A DNA stretch of 64,000 bases, from contig RSEF01000003.1 of the NCBI GenBank assembly GCA_003993805.1, positions 42,228,590 to 42,292,589 on the forward strand, in the 5' to 3' direction. This document shows, piece after piece, positions 19,181 to 30,831 of this stretch (its first letter is position 1; each line of letters begins with the position of its first letter). The position numbers and the translations under genes were made by a program. Source of the DNA: Himantopus leucocephalus (Eukaryota; Chordata; Aves; Charadriiformes; Recurvirostridae). The notes under the pieces were generated by a model, which saw only the letters and a list, made by a program, of their open reading frames with translations, did not search any database and was not told the DNA's origin.

Positions 19181-22100
19181 CCCAGCTGTCCTGTCTGCTA
19201 AGCGAAGCTTGGTCCCCTTGCGTGTTCTCACGGGCTGGGCGCAGGAAGGCCTGACGGAGACATCTTGGGTGTCGGGGCCCTGTTGGAGGAGGGGAACTTC
19301 CTTCTTTGTGTGTCTTTGAAACTCTTTAGCCATCATGCCCATTGCAACACGCGATCAGGCAGCAGTAATACACAAAATGCTCAGGTTTTCCATCTGTTGG
19401 GCTTGTTGTTGCCATTTATATCTATGTAAGTTCTTGAAACCAGTCTACATTGTCATCACAGCGTGCCGGAGGTCTACCTGAATGCCCCGCATCCGCCTCG
19501 GGAAGAGACGGGCGGCGTTCCTAGGCGCTGGCTCCATGCTGTTAGCTTGTTACGAGGGTCCAGGCCATGGGCACTGGGGCCAGAGAACAACTCCCAAGCG
19601 TCTTCAAGTACTAGTGCAGCCAAAGCATGTAACTAAGAAAAGCAACCAGATTTCCAGTAAGTGTAAATACACTACACAAGACTACAGTTCCCTTGAAAAA
19701 AATTTAGAGATTGGCGTATCAAAAATGGTGGCAAAGCACTCCCCTAGAAAACACGGTCATAGGAAAGGGCAAATCTGGAACCTTCTGTTCCTCCAAAAGC
19801 TATGGTCAGCAAATTCCCTGCTCAGCAGCACGGATACAACACGGTTTCCAATGGGTATGGGATTTACCTTGGCTAAGCCGTAGTTGCTTAGACATCTAAT
19901 GAAGAAGAAAGACTTACAAAAAGTTTTCAGTGTGAACTCCCACTTGATCACTCTCTCCAAATAACATCAGTACAGTCTCTCCTTTTCCTGGCTATCCATT
20001 TTCCCCAAACTTTATCGGAAATTTGTTATCTCTCAGAGTCTACCAGTTGCAAAATGGCTGCAGCTTCTTATTAGAAGGGGACCTGTAGTGTGACTATATA
20101 TGCAATATATTCTAGGAAAAGAAGATGGAAAGGAATTATTTTAAATCTAGCTAACGCAGTTTCCATGTGCCTTACCACTCTGCACGTGTTCAGTTATATA
20201 CAAAATAGAGAATCTAGAAAAATCTCAAGAAAACCATTCAAACGGATACATATACTTAAAAGTAAAGTAAAACCTAGTTCTTTGTTTCACACACAGAAAA
20301 ACATTTCTCAGAGGAGGAATGAGGATAACGTATGTTAGTAAATGGGATGCTTACAGTTGAAATCTTGTTCGTGCCGTAATACATTTTGTTTGCTTTTCCA
20401 TTTGCTCTGATGTCTAGTAATTCTTCCATTTCTTACGTATAGCATGCAGTCTGATGAATTGTGAGTGTTTCTTTTACCAGGCTTGAAAAAGTGCCGAGCA
20501 GGGTATCCCTTCTTTATTACAATCTTACTCTTCCCTTCCAGGCACCTGTAAGACAACTAAAAGAAGCGTTAAAGGTCTGCACAAGTAGTAATCAAAACGG
20601 AATAAAATACTAGGTGCTGTGCTGTTTCTCCATTATTCTCTGAGTTCTGCCTTGCCTTTATTTTTATCACAGCGGGGTGCCAAATCTAAAGTCTTATTTC
20701 ATCAAGTTAAACATCAGCATTTAAATTTGAACTGTTTTCCCTGCAGATCGTCTTATCAGACAAAAAGAAGCAGGGGAGAAATTAAGCCCATGGGAGATTA
20801 GGCTGGGGAGCTTCTGAATAGAAAGTGATGTGGAAAAATATCAACAACAACAACAGCCCAGAAAGGTGAATATGGAGTTAAGAGAGAGAAAAGGAGCAAG
20901 AAGCAGCATTCTGTAATCTTCAAATGGCAGGAGCCACAGCATTCACACCCTCGTGCCGTACCTGTTAAGTGTCCTCATGCTAGGACCTTAAACTTGTGTT
21001 TTCTAGCTCTGCACTTCCAATGCATACCCTTGCCTCACCAAAGACCACGTCCCATTCTGTTTTCTCCACTTTCCAAGCTTATCCCAACCCTTTCCTGCCT
21101 TCTTCCCGAGCCAGCCCTGCTCGCAGGCCCCCAGCCTGCCAGCTGCAGCCACCTCTAGGACCCCAAAGCCCTTTCAGCCCAGGCTTACTGCACCAGCCGC
21201 AGCACTCACAACATCCCACACCTGTCAATCTCTCTCTCCACTCCTATTTGGAAGATATTCTGTATTCCCTGACCTATCCAGGTCCCCTCCAGCCTCAGCA
21301 TATCGCCTAGATTAAAAGTTGGAATAGCTTGATTATTTTTTCTTGTTAGAGAGGACAGCCTGCAGCTGCTTGCTTTATTTCTGCAATATGAGATATTCTC
21401 CCTCAATCAGATTCATCTGTTTTAGAAACCCAAGACTAAGAGGAATAGAGAAAGACCTGAGAAAGACCTGAAACATCAAAATCAGTCCACCACAATAGCA
21501 GACAGCCGTGAAATAAGTGGCCAGTATGGACATGTCCTCTTCACAGGCCACTACTATCTATGGGCCACGAAATACTACTCCCTCTACAGGTGTGGGGCTT
21601 ACTACACACCCCTCTCCCTTAACCAGAGTCTCTCTGTGCCGTTTAATACTATTACTGAGCCCATAGGATGCAGGACAGAGATGAGAAACACATATCATTG
21701 TTGATTCTTACCTGAACTTTATAACAGCACCTTTGCTGATGATTTGGATTTCCAGCATATGATAACTAGCTGACCAAGTTTGGGGCTGACTTTACAACTC
21801 AGATACTTAACAATAGTAGTTTATTGGTTTTCATCAGAATCCATAATACTACACCAATTTAGCAATACAGGAGGACTGAGGTTCCTTCCTAGTTAAAAAA
21901 TCAGTGCCTTAGTTAATTGCATGCTCTTTTAGACAAATGTATACTTGTTCTGATGTAAATGTTTTCCCCTGTGATCACACAATTGGGTAATTCTGTACTC
22001 GGAACAACCTGTGGATGATCATTCCAGGGGTTGGTTGTATTGGAAAAGGATCAGGGGCAAAGCTACAGTATAAACTACAGACAGTTAGTTGTAAGTCTTG

Positions 22101-23039
22101 GAAATGCCCACTTACGATTTTGGAAACACCTGTTATGCTGTTGCCATAAAGCCACTGCTGAGCTGAGCCACCACATTAGATTATTAGAGCCCAGGCCAAA
22201 TGTAGGTCTTTAAAAAGTTTCATGTTGATGGTGGTTTTGGATCACACAAAATACCTTTCTTCTCATGAAAACTCCTACAGTCCCAAACTACCACCTGCAC
22301 ATTTACAGGTAATTCTGCACAGTTTATAAGAAGGGGGGCTTAGCTGACCCTGCGCCGTCATTTTCTTTCCTTGCTGGAGTCCATGGGAGCGTGTCTGTGT
22401 AGTGTAAGACCTCTAGTGGGACTGGATACATAACACAGCCTTTTTGCTCCTTTCCCACTCTGTGCAGAAGGAGATGAGAGATTTCTGAAGAAGGAAGTCA
22501 AGCAGAAAATTTCCCACCACATCCCTATCCCACAATAAAATGGCAGAATGAAATGAAAAGCACAGATGTGCTCCATACAATAAACTTTACCAGATAGTTG
22601 GGTGTATTCATGTCCTCTTCTAGATTTTCTCGGTGCGGTTGTGCAAAAAAAAAGCAGCACATATGGCTTTCACATGTATCTCACTCCAAGGCAGCACTTG
22701 CAGTGGGGAGCGCCGATGGGAAAAGGGGACTGAGTGCTATGGTAAAGGTTCATACCCAAGTACAGGCATGTACTTATCTTCTAGGTTTAGGTGAAGCCGA
22801 ACAAGCTGGGTGGACGTGGAAGGACCAGAAAGGGTCAGTTACTGAGAAACTTCTGCTCTCTGCCAGGGGATAAGGAAAAAGAGAATTACAAGAGGTGAGA
22901 AAGGGAAGGAATAAAGTCCCCTTGTTTTTGTCAGTTTGCCCTAAAGTCCTTGAACCCTCTTGCTAAGAGGGATAGAGGCAGAAGTGTTCAAACTGAAAGA
23001 GGAAATAATCGATAGGCAGCCAGGAAAGTTGGTCACAAC
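19181..23039. other. Intergenic DNA upstream of TARBP1
   Basis: No recognised gene. The plus-strand open frame at 19482-19883 (133 codons) and others under 110 codons lack family motifs. 21000-21230 is C-rich on the plus strand. Confidence 0.65.
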
Positions 23040-23930
23040 ATCTCTGCAAGGAGGCTGTGCTGTTATCTCCTCTCACGCTTGTTTCATTCACCCCCCCACA
23101 TTGCTTCTAAACCTTTCTTCCGGCTCTTTCACGTGACAATGCAAGCATGTCTTAATCTTTACCATTTTAAAATTAGATTCAGCTTGTCCCTCCAACTATC
23201 ACCTTCTCTCCCTCCTCCCTTTAATTTCTGAACCTACTGCATGCTTACAGTGGGCCTGGAGTTTGTCCTCTCCAGTTCCATTTCAGTGTTAATTACAACA
23301 CTTGCATCCCAGTCTGATTCTTATATCCCAATTTGACTAACAGTGTGCCTACTGTTATTACAGTATGTCAGCTATCGCTGCACACAAGCTGCCTGTTGAG
23401 TAGCTAGCTCCACGTTTCTATCACCAAACTCCATTGTGAAATACGAACAAACCCTGTATCTTGCAAATTCTGTCTGCAGAATTTCCCCCAAACAGGCCCA
23501 TTGCTCTCTACCCACATACTTAAAATTATTGTCTGGGCTGTCATCGTACCACATCCACATCCCCTTCCCTGACTTAACAAAAGCAATCTTACCCTAATTA
23601 GATCTTGCCATTGTGAAGATCTGTTTCTTAGCCTGCTGTTGTGACCTTGCCACCTCTCCCTTTATGTCCCTCTGCTGGCTCCCTCCTCTCTGCTACCTCA
23701 AACACATGCTGCTTCTTTTCCCTTTCCCTTTCCAGACCCATTAGCCTATCCTTCCCCATCCTCTTATCTAATACCAAGACATTGACTTCCACACTGACCT
23801 ACCCACGCTGCCAGTCTTAATTGTTCCTATATTAGACTTTCAAGTAAGACCTCATGCCTTTATGCTTTTTCTGGTGCTAACTCCCACCTCATTTTCCTCT
23901 TTTATAACCCAAACACCCCTTTGTTGTCAC
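23040..23930. other. Pyrimidine-rich tract
   Basis: The plus strand is strongly C/T-biased over about 0.9 kb, including an exact TTTCCC tandem at 23717-23733. It has no coding potential or recognised transposon. The bias resembles that at 2107-2900 and 53085-53570. Confidence 0.6.
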
Positions 23931-26291
23931 ACTGACGCAAATTTTAGGCAGCACATGGTCTATGCCCTTCTACATGGACCGATAAGCTGATCCTCTGTCG
24001 GTGCATGTCTTGTCATCTGATTGGGCTGCGTATTTCCCACTGTGACAATCAATGCAGTACTATTGCTAGAGAATAAGGATAATATTAATTGTGATAAATA
24101 AACAAAGAAACAAACAAATAAAATAAAAACCTGACAATGTGTCAAGGCACAGGGAAGGAAAGCAAAAGTAGCTTAAGTTTTGCAACTGAGCTTTTATGAG
24201 GAGGAGGATGGAAGAGAACTGTACAGGTGGCTCACAGAGATAAGTGCTATGAGAGCTGAAGGTTTTGTAGCCTTTCATACACCCATACTTCCCCACATAC
24301 ATTCAGACTTTTTCAGACATTGAAAATCATGAAGAGTTAGTTCAGATCCAGCTCTGGTTCCAAATTTTTCAGCAGACCCACGTCCAAAAGACTGATGGAA
24401 ACATGACAGTGAAGCCTTGATAATCTCTGTCGAACAGAAGATGGTGCTGTTGTCACTGACATGTGCCTTCTAATTTTATTTCTGGCGAAAAGAAAGCAAG
24501 GGGTAGTGGAGAAAAAGAGAGGAGAGGAAAGTAAAATGAAAGGTATAGGAAGAAAGGCCATTTCCCGTTTTTTTTTACTGGAGAAATTTAGAAACTCAAA
24601 GAGTAGAAAAATAAATGCACAGAAAACCAAAGGGACTATCTAAAAGAGAGCCCAGATTTGGAATTTTCAAGAGGTGTTAATACAGAGGGAGGTGTAAAAG
24701 CAATTAGGAGAAGCAGAGTGGCAGCACAGACCATGTGCTGGATGCAGTCTTCCCCATTTCCCTGAAGATGCCATAAACTAGGCTTAGGAAGGTGCTGGAT
24801 ACTGTCAGTTCCCCATCAGCTCTCTAAGGAGATGTTATTGATCATCAACACCTGGTAAGATCAGGCTCAGCGTGTCTCAAGCCAGGCATTTGAAAAGAGA
24901 TATAAAAAAAACAGTGGGAATTTTCAAAAAATAGCTTTAAATGATTGAATGGGGAAGGAGGAAGAACAGAATCAGGCAGGCAATGGGAAGCTGTGGCTGC
25001 AGAACGGGCCCTCTCGCGCTGAATCACGGACTGCACGCTGTCGGCGTTGTCAGGGCCGCGCTACATGGCTTCCTTCCTTTATCTGCACAGGAAAAAAGAG
25101 CACAGGGAAGTAACAGTGAGGTATCTTTAGGACAGTACTGTTAGTATTGTGCTGTGAGATTACCCACATCTAGGCAAGAGATTCCAGCCTGAAATTCTCT
25201 GACTGGGCAAACAGCTACGTTCACCAGGAACACTCTGATGTTCCTGGGCTTTTTAGGATGTTTGCTTTAAAAATGAAGCTAGTGTTCTGCTGTTGTTACA
25301 CTGCAAACATCCTTCGTTCAGAAGCAGCATTTAAAGGCAGCTGATGAAAAACAGTTGTGCGCAATTAAACATTCCTAATGATGGGAAGTTGCAAATCTGT
25401 ACTGTGCGGTTTGTCACTGTGAGCTGTAGAGGGGAAGTTAAGCTGGTAAATCTCTAGTTAGGCTGAGTGTGGTGGAACGGTCAGGAAAAGATGAATTAGG
25501 AAAAAGAATTAGATATAATCCTTTGCCATCTGTCTTTATTTTGCTAACCTACTTGACAGGACACTACTGAAATCTGCAGTCATTTTTTATCTGCTTCATG
25601 TAGCTGAAGAGCATTCACTGTACAGACTGGAATTAAAATATTTCTGACCAACAGTTGGCTTTCCCATTTGTTGACCCCATTTGCTTTACTTTTAAAAAAA
25701 AACCTTGGACTTTTCATTCAGCCATAGGTTTTTTGACCTCTCCCCTCGCTAGGACTCAGAGTCGGGTGGTAAAGCTTAAATAGATTTTACCATTGGCTCT
25801 GAAGGAAAGCAAAAGGGCTGTTAAACTGTATGGAATCCATGCTTCTCCAGCTTTCAGCCTGAGAAGCATATATAGATCTGGAAGAAATGTGACAATTGAG
25901 AGAATGCCCATATGGTGTCACAGTTTCTCTGTAACAGCTTTTGTCTATAGGTCTTCATCTAGCAAATCATGTAAACATGAGCTTATCTCTAAGCACATGC
26001 CTGAGTATTTTGCTGCCTCTGGATTTTAGTGTTCCGGGGGATTCTACTGATAAGGAACCAGATAAGAGGATCTACTGTAGTGGGGAAAATACTCTGTAGC
26101 TTCTTCATGAAAATTTACCAGCTGCAACGCTGGGAGCCTTTAGTCTTTTTAAAGCCCTGGTGTTATTGCTGGGAGTAATACTACAGGAAGGCGGATAAAA
26201 AAATTCCCCAAATATAACCAAAGCAAACCACAAGGACCAATCCGGTTCTCACTTACTTCCGTGGGAATAGAGAAAAATGCCGCTTTATTTT

Positions 26292-26341
26292 GGGGAGGGA
26301 GGAAAGAAGGAAGGAAGAAAGGGCAGGAGGCAGGGAGGAAG
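26292..26341. repeat. GGAA/GAAG purine microsatellite
   Basis: An imperfect GGAA/GGGA run, nearly all purine on the plus strand, starting GGGGAGGGAGGAAAGAAGG. GGAA arrays can bind ETS-family factors; no function is inferred here. Confidence 0.75.
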
Positions 26342-27735
26342 CTTTCACTTTATTTCCAACTCCGAGGTATTTTTCTTTGCAAATGTGAAGGTGTGCAACT
26401 CAGTGTCTTTTCAGAATGCAGGGTATGAAGAACTTTGTAGCTCCTCAGCTTCCAAAAATGCAGCATAGGTGAGTAGCTTTTCAGGGATGGGCTGTTAATC
26501 CGCTGTCCCTTCTGGGAGCATAGAGATAGCCCGCTACGTACAGAGAAGTTGTCTGGTTTTCACATCAGTGGAGGAACTGGTCAGGCACTGGTTGAGAGTA
26601 AGGTTATTTCCTCAGTGGGAAGTCAGGACATGAAAGGCCCAGACCACTGCTGCCTTCCATCTCTCACGGTCTTTTACAACAACGTAAAGCAAGGGAAAAC
26701 AGCTTTAAAATACTCTCGTTCGTCTTCCATAGTACTTTAGGTTATGTTGGTTTAACTAACCTCACAAGGAAAAAAGCAGCAGTCAGTTGTGTCAAGATGT
26801 AATTTTCACATTTTGACTGGTGCATTTGACTTCAAAGAACTTCTTCCAAGATTATTTTGAATTTCCCGTACTAAAAATAAAGACAGAGAACAACTCATCA
26901 GTTTAGCTGAGAACAGCAGCTTTGAAAGCATTAGGCGAGAAGAAACTCTAGTGTTTTGAAAACAGCTCCTAATGCTGCTGTCTTTAATGGGGAAGGCTAA
27001 TCTCCCTCGTTTTCTCATATTCCCAGTGATTCTCTCTAAGTGGAAGCCTGCCAGTTATTCTGCAAAACTCCTAACTCATTTCAACATCATTTAGGGTCTT
27101 GTTAATTGATTGCAGGATATCTTCAAAGTCAGAGGAGGGCTCTTGTTTGATGATGTAAAAGGTTTTCCAAGAGGTGAAAATCTCTTCAGTTTTTGTAGTG
27201 TACTTTAAAGATAGTGGGATCAAAGGACAAACCCCCCCAGATCAGCTCTTTTTTAGAAATACCTCACTTTTACAATTTCATTACACAAACAGTGGGTGAT
27301 TTTTTTTAAAAAATGTTTCAATTATTAATTAATTAATTTACCTTGGCCTTGCAGGTCTACTTTGGGTTGCCTTCCTGCTGTCCATACAGGAATAGTAAAA
27401 AAGAGGCATTTATCATATTGTCGCAACATTTCTTTTTTACTTCACCCTTTAAATATCAGTCTTGTAAAAAATGATAATACACATTTTTTTACACATTTAT
27501 GAGGTCTTCCATTAAAGTCCATTGAAAGCATTTTATAGACAATAATGTATGAAGCACACTGCTGAGGTATTTATTACCACATTTTTACACTTAGGAAAAT
27601 GTACAACAGTAATCACACAACTTGACGACCACAATAATGAGTCATCAGGTTTTGGGCAACAAACACACTTTAATGGAATCCAGCAGTCAGAAGCTGAATC
27701 ATTTTCTGAAAGTATGGCTCTCGTCTAGTAGCTGT

Positions 27736-27745
27736 CCATAAATGG
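27736..27745. promoter_or_regulatory. CArG box CCATAAATGG
   Basis: An exact match to the SRF consensus CC(A/T)6GG. A single site in intergenic DNA can arise by chance; there is no other support. Confidence 0.3.
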
Positions 27746-29500
27746 AGGCCTCCAAAATAACTCTCCATCTTTGAGAATCATGACATTAAGATGTTTTCTT
27801 CAACCTCCACCTCCTGTCAATGCATCTAATTAGTTCTCTTTTTTAATTCAGTGTTGCATAATTCTTGAAACTTCCCACTGTAAAGGCATACACTATATTG
27901 TAAAAAAATTGCTTTCTACAAAAAAATAAAATAAAATGGCCTTTTCCAGAAGCATTTGACCTTACCTTGACCCCTTCTGGTTTCCATTGAAATTATTGTA
28001 TCTATGAATGCTGAGCAAAGCTGTTTCTTTGGAGATCTTGCAATCTTTTTCGTGGGAAACCGGTTTTATAATACATGCTTATATTGGAGTTACACTTGTA
28101 AGCCCACTCTAGAGATCTCTGGCCATCTGTGCTTTAAAAAAAATGGTGTTTACAGGTCATGGTGCAGATTTTTCCTCACGAAAACATTTGGAAAACTAAA
28201 GCCAGAGAGAAAACTCCCAATTTTTGGTTAGCTCCGCAAGGCTTCTCTAGACTCGGCAGCATTACCAGGCCAAAATGCATGTCCCTTCTTTACCTGTCTG
28301 ATAAGATCCTCTCACATACCACAAAGGTCCCAAACATCCATGTTGATGCAGAGGTTTTGACATTAAATGCATAAATGCTAACTAGTTCCATATTCTGGAC
28401 TGTAAGGCATCCTAAAATGTGCCACTACTAAGAAAAACAAGTCTAAAAATAACATTGAGGTGAGTGCATTTTTGATTTTGTGTGTGGAAGGGGAATTCAG
28501 CATTTCTCATCTCTTGATAATCCTATGTAAATATACTCAGTTTATATTATATAAATATTTTCCGCACCTAAACAACATTCAGACAGATTCATACTGGACT
28601 CTTAAGAAAAGAAACATTTGCGTAGCTTCTAATTTGTGGATCACTGTTAATAAAATGTTGCAAGAGATACTCGGTTAGTCATGGCTTATGATATAAGTCC
28701 AAGCCAAAATCCTGTTCATGCTGGTATGGAGTAATACAGAGTTAAGAAAGAGTCAGTTAGAGATGGGAAAGAACCTACTTTTGTCACTAAAATGTTCTTT
28801 CAGTTTAGAAAGAAAAATAACCAAAAATGAATTTTTTATACTCACAAAAACAAATTAAACCTTTCCTTTCTCCTAAAAAATACCCTCATATCTGGCAATA
28901 AATTTGGTAAGATATGACATTTCAGTAAGTATTAGCAATACTTCTTCTTTCAGGACTTCATAAGTGACAAAATGTACCTGAGAGATGAGGGAAAGGGGGA
29001 AGATTAAAATAAGTAATCATGTTCTCAAAAAAGAACCTCAGGCTTTTAACTCGTGCAATAACAAAGGAAACCCAGCAGATGGTGGAAGGAGACCACTGTG
29101 CTAAAGGAGTGTGTTTATCATTTTGTTCCAGTTACAGACATTAGGCCTTAAAGGAACTTACTGTCTTATTATTCTTAATGCACTGTAAGTGTTTAAAACA
29201 AAAATAGGACCAGAATCGTTTCAACTGTGCATTTTGTGTCCAAAAATTTAGGTGAGATCGTGTAAGTCTGATTTTGACATGTATTACATGGCACATGTAT
29301 TCTTTTTAACTGTGGAGCTGAGGCTTTGTTTTAAAGCCAATTGACATCAATGACAGTAAAAAATGACTTAACTAATAAAAATTCTGGTGGCTGCTTTTAT
29401 TCTGTGTCTAATTGTTTTTGTCTTTCTCTTTTTTTTGGGGGGGAGGTGTTTTTGGTTTGCAAGCATTTTGATTTATTGTTCAGCTGGTAGCTGAAGATCA

Positions 29501-30831
29501 TATCTGCACTACCCAAAGATGTAACAAGAAGAGAAAGACGTTACGCTTTTCAGACCCTATTTGCTCTCTGAGTGACAAGAGCCTGCAGAGCTCCCTGTCT
29601 GCAGCAGGTTCCTGTCACGAGTGCCAGCGAAGACCTGGAATCCAGCAATATGTCTGCTGTAATCCTAAGAAATGTAGAATTGGGAGCTGACATCTTGTTT
29701 TATCTGGTTCATTCTTTAAATATTCTCTCTCTAACTTGTGTGTCTGGCTTATGCCATATCAAGATAGACATTAAACACCTGAGAGATGATCCAGATCAAA
29801 GGCACCTCGATTTTTCTCTGCAAAGGATCAACTATTACGTAAACCCCAGTATCAGTGTTACTGCAATTTTGGTGGCACTTTCAGTAATTAGAATGGGCTT
29901 CAGAAATACCAGGACAGAAATGCTGGCAATGGGGAACCCCTCTTTGCAGTGCTGTGCAGAAGCACTGGATGAGAGGAGGTGGGTCTGAAGAGTCAGTGTG
30001 ACACACCTCTTCCTACTCATCATTTTGGCACCTACGTCTTCCGTCCCACAAGCACCACAAGCACTCCCTGGCCTTAGCAGACGGCCCATAAAAATACATT
30101 CTCCAAATAGTTTTCAAACAACTAGGCTTATTTTATTACAGCAGGCTGAAAATAAAACTGATGGGAGCTTAGGCCCTTTTTCGATTAGTGGACGTCCTAT
30201 CATTTTCTTTCTGGCGCTTGTATCTCCTGCTGAGTGACTCTAAGTGGGCTTATTTTGGTTGGTACTTTCTGCAGACTTGTGGTCGTGGCCGGTGGACGCC
30301 CACTGCTCAAGCCTGAAAAGCTTGCCATCGGCACGTCGTCTTTAACAGTCTTCAGAGATGAACAGCAGTTGCTTATTTCTCCCCTCCGTGCAGTTGCCTT
30401 GAAGGATGTATTTATAAGGTGCATTTCCAAGGTCTCCCAGGCCCACCAGCTACATCAGTCCGATTGCCCTTTGCAGCAAGCAGGGGAACCTCACCTCACA
30501 GCTGATGTATTGGTGCCCCTCCGCTCCCTGCCTCCTCTCTGCCTCCTACTCGGACTGATGGCTGCCTGCCACCTGCAGCTCCGCGTTTCGGTGCTGCGGG
30601 TTTATCCCTTTCTCTGAGCCTCCTGTGCTTCTCATCCGGCGCTTGCTAAGGTGAGGTTATCCCCTGCCTGAGTACCCAGGTCCATGACAAGTCCCAGTTG
30701 GGCACTTCAGTTTTGTGGCTTTGGTCACATTTGAGACCACAGCATTAAACATGAATAGCACAACCTGCGTGAACATTTAATGTACCATTGTACATGCTTA
30801 ACATCTGTTTCATTTTCTAGATAATGTACTG
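29501..30831. other. Intergenic DNA with unrecognised plus-strand open frames
   Basis: Open frames at 29572-29988 (138 codons) and 30234-30617 (127 codons) have no recognised domain. The second lies in moderately CpG-containing sequence. Neither has convincing splice or family support. Confidence 0.55.

Larger units (their letters stand above)
23931..29500. other. Intergenic DNA, no gene recognised
   Basis: Contains a plus-strand purine-rich stretch at 24484-24570, a CpG-dense patch at 25005-25060, a GGAA-type microsatellite at 26292-26341, an (AATT)n tract at 27324-27339 and a CArG-like site at 27736-27745. All open frames are short and unrecognised. Confidence 0.65.

Noticed and set aside
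29572..29988. 138-codon plus-strand ORF
   Set aside because: No recognised family, no promoter or splice support, and the length is within chance expectation for 64 kb.
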